8,287 nucleotides of DNA from JASFRI01 sp050115015 (GTDB lineage Bacteria > Acidobacteriota > Polarisedimenticolia > CBDVAL01). The notes under the pieces were generated by a model. That model had not been told where the DNA came from, did no database searches, and worked only from the letters and a program-made list of their open reading frames with translations. The DNA lies in assembly GCA_050115015.1 (NCBI GenBank), contig JASFRI010000183.1:1-8287 (forward strand), read 5' to 3'. A program made the translations under genes and the position numbers. Each line of letters starts with the position of its first letter. The stretch's first letter is position 1. Shown piece by piece: positions 7,181-8,287 of the stretch.

Positions 7181-7301
7181 GACTCTCCTCCGTTCCCGCC
7201 CGCCGGGCCGACCGATCTTACAACGGGCGGCGCCCCCCCCGGGAACAACGTGATAAGCTCTCGCCATCCTCGCCGCAACCCCGCGAGGACTCTCCGACCC
7301 G
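7181..7301. promoter_or_regulatory. Divergent intergenic region between aminotransferase and ABC importer
   Basis: This gap should hold the start signals of both flanking genes. On the minus strand GGAGGAG (7185-7191) is a strong ribosome binding site for the aminotransferase. On the plus strand GAGGA (7285-7289) precedes the ATPase start by 12 bases, rather far. Possible -10-like elements are GATAAG at 7252-7257 (plus) and TGTAAG read on the minus strand near 7217-7222, neither with a convincing -35. An eight-C run at 7233-7240 sits in the middle. CAACG occurs twice (7221-7225 and 7246-7250) in the same orientation, probably by chance. No operator is evident. Confidence 0.35.
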
Positions 7302-8078
7302 ATGATCCGGCTCCGGGACCTCCGCAAGTCTTTCGATGGCGGCCGCAGCTTCGCGGTGAGCGGCGTGACGCTGCACGCCCGGGAGGGGGAGCTCCTCGTG
7401 CTGCTGGGGGCTTCCGGCTGCGGCAAGACCACGACCCTCAAGATGATCAACCGGCTGATCGAGCCCACCTCCGGCACGATCGAGGTGGATGGCCGGGACG
7501 TCGCGGACGAGGACCCGGTCGAGCTGCGCCGACGGATCGGCTACGTGTTTCAGGGGATCGGGCTGTTCCCCCACCGGAGCGTCGGGGAGAACGTAGCCGC
7601 GGTGCCGCAACTGCTCGGGTGGGATCCGGACCGGATCCGCGCGCGCGTGGACGAGCTGCTGGAGCAGGTGCAGCTCCCCCCGGACGCCTTCCGCGGGCGC
7701 ATGCCGCACCAGCTCTCCGGCGGCCAGCAGCAGCGCGTCGGCCTGGCCCGGGCGCTGGCGGCACGGCCTCGGGTGATGCTGATGGACGAGCCGCTCGGCG
7801 CGCTGGACCCACTGACCCGAGACGCGCTCCAGGACGAGTTCGTGGGGATTCACCGCGCCCTGGGGCTCACCACGGTGATGGTCACCCACGACATGACCGA
7901 GGCGCTCCTGATGGCGGACCGCATCGCCGTGATGGAGGCGGGCGAGACCCTCCAGGTCGGCACGCCGCGGGAACTGCTGGCACGGCCGGCGGACGAGCGG
8001 GTGCGCCGGCTCCTGGAGACCCCCCGCCGCCAGGCCGACCGGCTCGAGGCCCTCGCGGCGGAGGGAGAGGGCTCGTGA
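7302..8078 (+). CDS. ABC importer ATPase, glycine betaine/choline/carnitine (OpuB/OpuC/YehX) type
   Basis: 258-residue ATP-binding subunit that powers uptake of a quaternary amine osmoprotectant, working under the membrane with the permease encoded next. Visible motifs: Walker A GASGCGKT (36-43), Q-loop Gln83 (GYVFQ), signature LSGGQQQ (137-143), Walker B VMLMDE (157-162, Asp161 and Glu162) and switch His195 (MVTHD). Family marks are INRLIEPTSGTIEVDG after Walker A and IGLFPHRSVGENVAAVPQLLGW after the Q-loop, which are characteristic of the quaternary-amine group. It lacks the C-terminal pair of CBS domains that sense ionic strength in OpuA/OpuC ATPases, so any osmotic control must lie elsewhere. 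The ATG at 7302 is the first in frame and begins directly at the conserved MIRLRDLRKSF. The stop overlaps the permease start by four bases (GTGA). The type is confident; the exact ligand is not. Confidence 0.93.
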   Translation: MIRLRDLRKSFDGGRSFAVSGVTLHAREGELLVLLGASGCGKTTTLKMINRLIEPTSGTIEVDGRDVADEDPVELRRRIGYVFQGIGLFPHRSVGENVAAVPQLLGWDPDRIRARVDELLEQVQLPPDAFRGRMPHQLSGGQQQRVGLARALAARPRVMLMDEPLGALDPLTRDALQDEFVGIHRALGLTTVMVTHDMTEALLMADRIAVMEAGETLQVGTPRELLARPADERVRRLLETPRRQADRLEALAAEGEGS

Positions 8079-8287
8079 GCGGGCAGGCGGCGGCGCGGCT
8101 CGCCCAGGCCTGGGCCGACCTGCCCGACTACCTGGGGCAGCACATCCAGGTGAGCCTGATCTCCCTCGGCCTCGGGATCGGCCTCAGCCTGCCTCTCGCC
8201 ATCCGGGCGACCCGCAGGCCCTGGCTGCGGGCCTACGCCCTCACCGCCGCGAGCATCATCCAGACGGTTCCCGGCATCGCGCTGCTG
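8075..8287 (+). CDS. ABC importer permease, OpuB/YehY type, cut by the window edge
   Basis: First 71 residues of the membrane subunit paired with the ATPase just upstream; the rest lies beyond the window. It begins with GTG inside the GTGA overlap with the ATPase stop, with purine-rich GGAGGGAGAGG at 8060-8070 as ribosome binding site. After a short amphipathic lead (about 1-20) comes QHIQVSLISLGLGIGLSLPL, the typical first membrane helix of this permease family, then a basic loop (RATRRPWLR) and the start of a second helix ending SIIQTVPGIALL, matching the conserved IIQTIP-type segment of glycine betaine/choline permeases. In many relatives the permease is fused to, or followed by, a substrate-binding protein (OpuAC type); that would be expected downstream but cannot be seen here. 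Confidence 0.87.
   Translation, partial: MSGQAAARLAQAWADLPDYLGQHIQVSLISLGLGIGLSLPLAIRATRRPWLRAYALTAASIIQTVPGIALL

Noticed and set aside
7233..7240. An eight-C run in the divergent intergenic region as a possible phase-variation tract.
   Set aside because: It is short, non-coding, lies in GC-rich DNA, and is not placed between promoter elements that I can identify with confidence.
7175..7477. An in-frame N-terminal extension of the aminotransferase reaching 7477.
   Set aside because: It would overlap the ABC ATPase on the other strand, its residues are not aminotransferase-like, and a strong ribosome binding site lies at 7185-7191.

Overview
The window is very GC-rich (roughly 70% by eye, not counted), densely coded, with strong G/C preference at third codon positions. 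Two proteins carry Sec-type signal peptides and one of these is a periplasmic-type thiol oxidoreductase, so a Gram-negative envelope is likely. The gene mix would fit Acidobacteriota, Myxococcota or high-GC Gammaproteobacteria. I cannot fix the phylum: there is no rRNA or other phylogenetic marker.

Layout: (1) 25-993 (+) encodes a secreted two-domain beta-rich protein of unknown function. (2) After a 154-base gap with a candidate promoter comes a tight three-gene run on the plus strand: a SurA_N-DsbA fusion (1148-2179), a soluble GAF-GAF-PAS hybrid histidine kinase with a C-terminal receiver (2189-4702), and a receiver-SpoIIE/PP2C serine phosphatase (4702-5892). The spacings are 9 bases and a 1-base stop/start overlap, so the run is probably one operon. 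(3) A class I/II PLP aminotransferase (about 5876-7174) lies on the minus strand, and its end overlaps the phosphatase end by 17 bases. (4) Divergent from it is an OpuB/OpuC/YehX-type quaternary-amine ABC importer: ATPase (7302-8078), then the start of its permease (8075 to the window edge).

How they may work together: the kinase and phosphatase form a plausible two-component to partner-switching route. The kinase would phosphorylate the phosphatase receiver, which would control dephosphorylation of an anti-sigma-factor antagonist of the RsbV/SpoIIAA type. No RsbV or RsbW homologue is present here. The importer would bring in osmoprotectants such as glycine betaine. A link between stress signalling and osmoprotectant uptake is only suggested by proximity. 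The most interesting points are the envelope oxidoreductase placed at the head of a signalling operon and the SurA_N-DsbA fusion itself. I found no mobile element, CRISPR array, tRNA or rRNA, and nothing that clearly amounts to an undescribed system.
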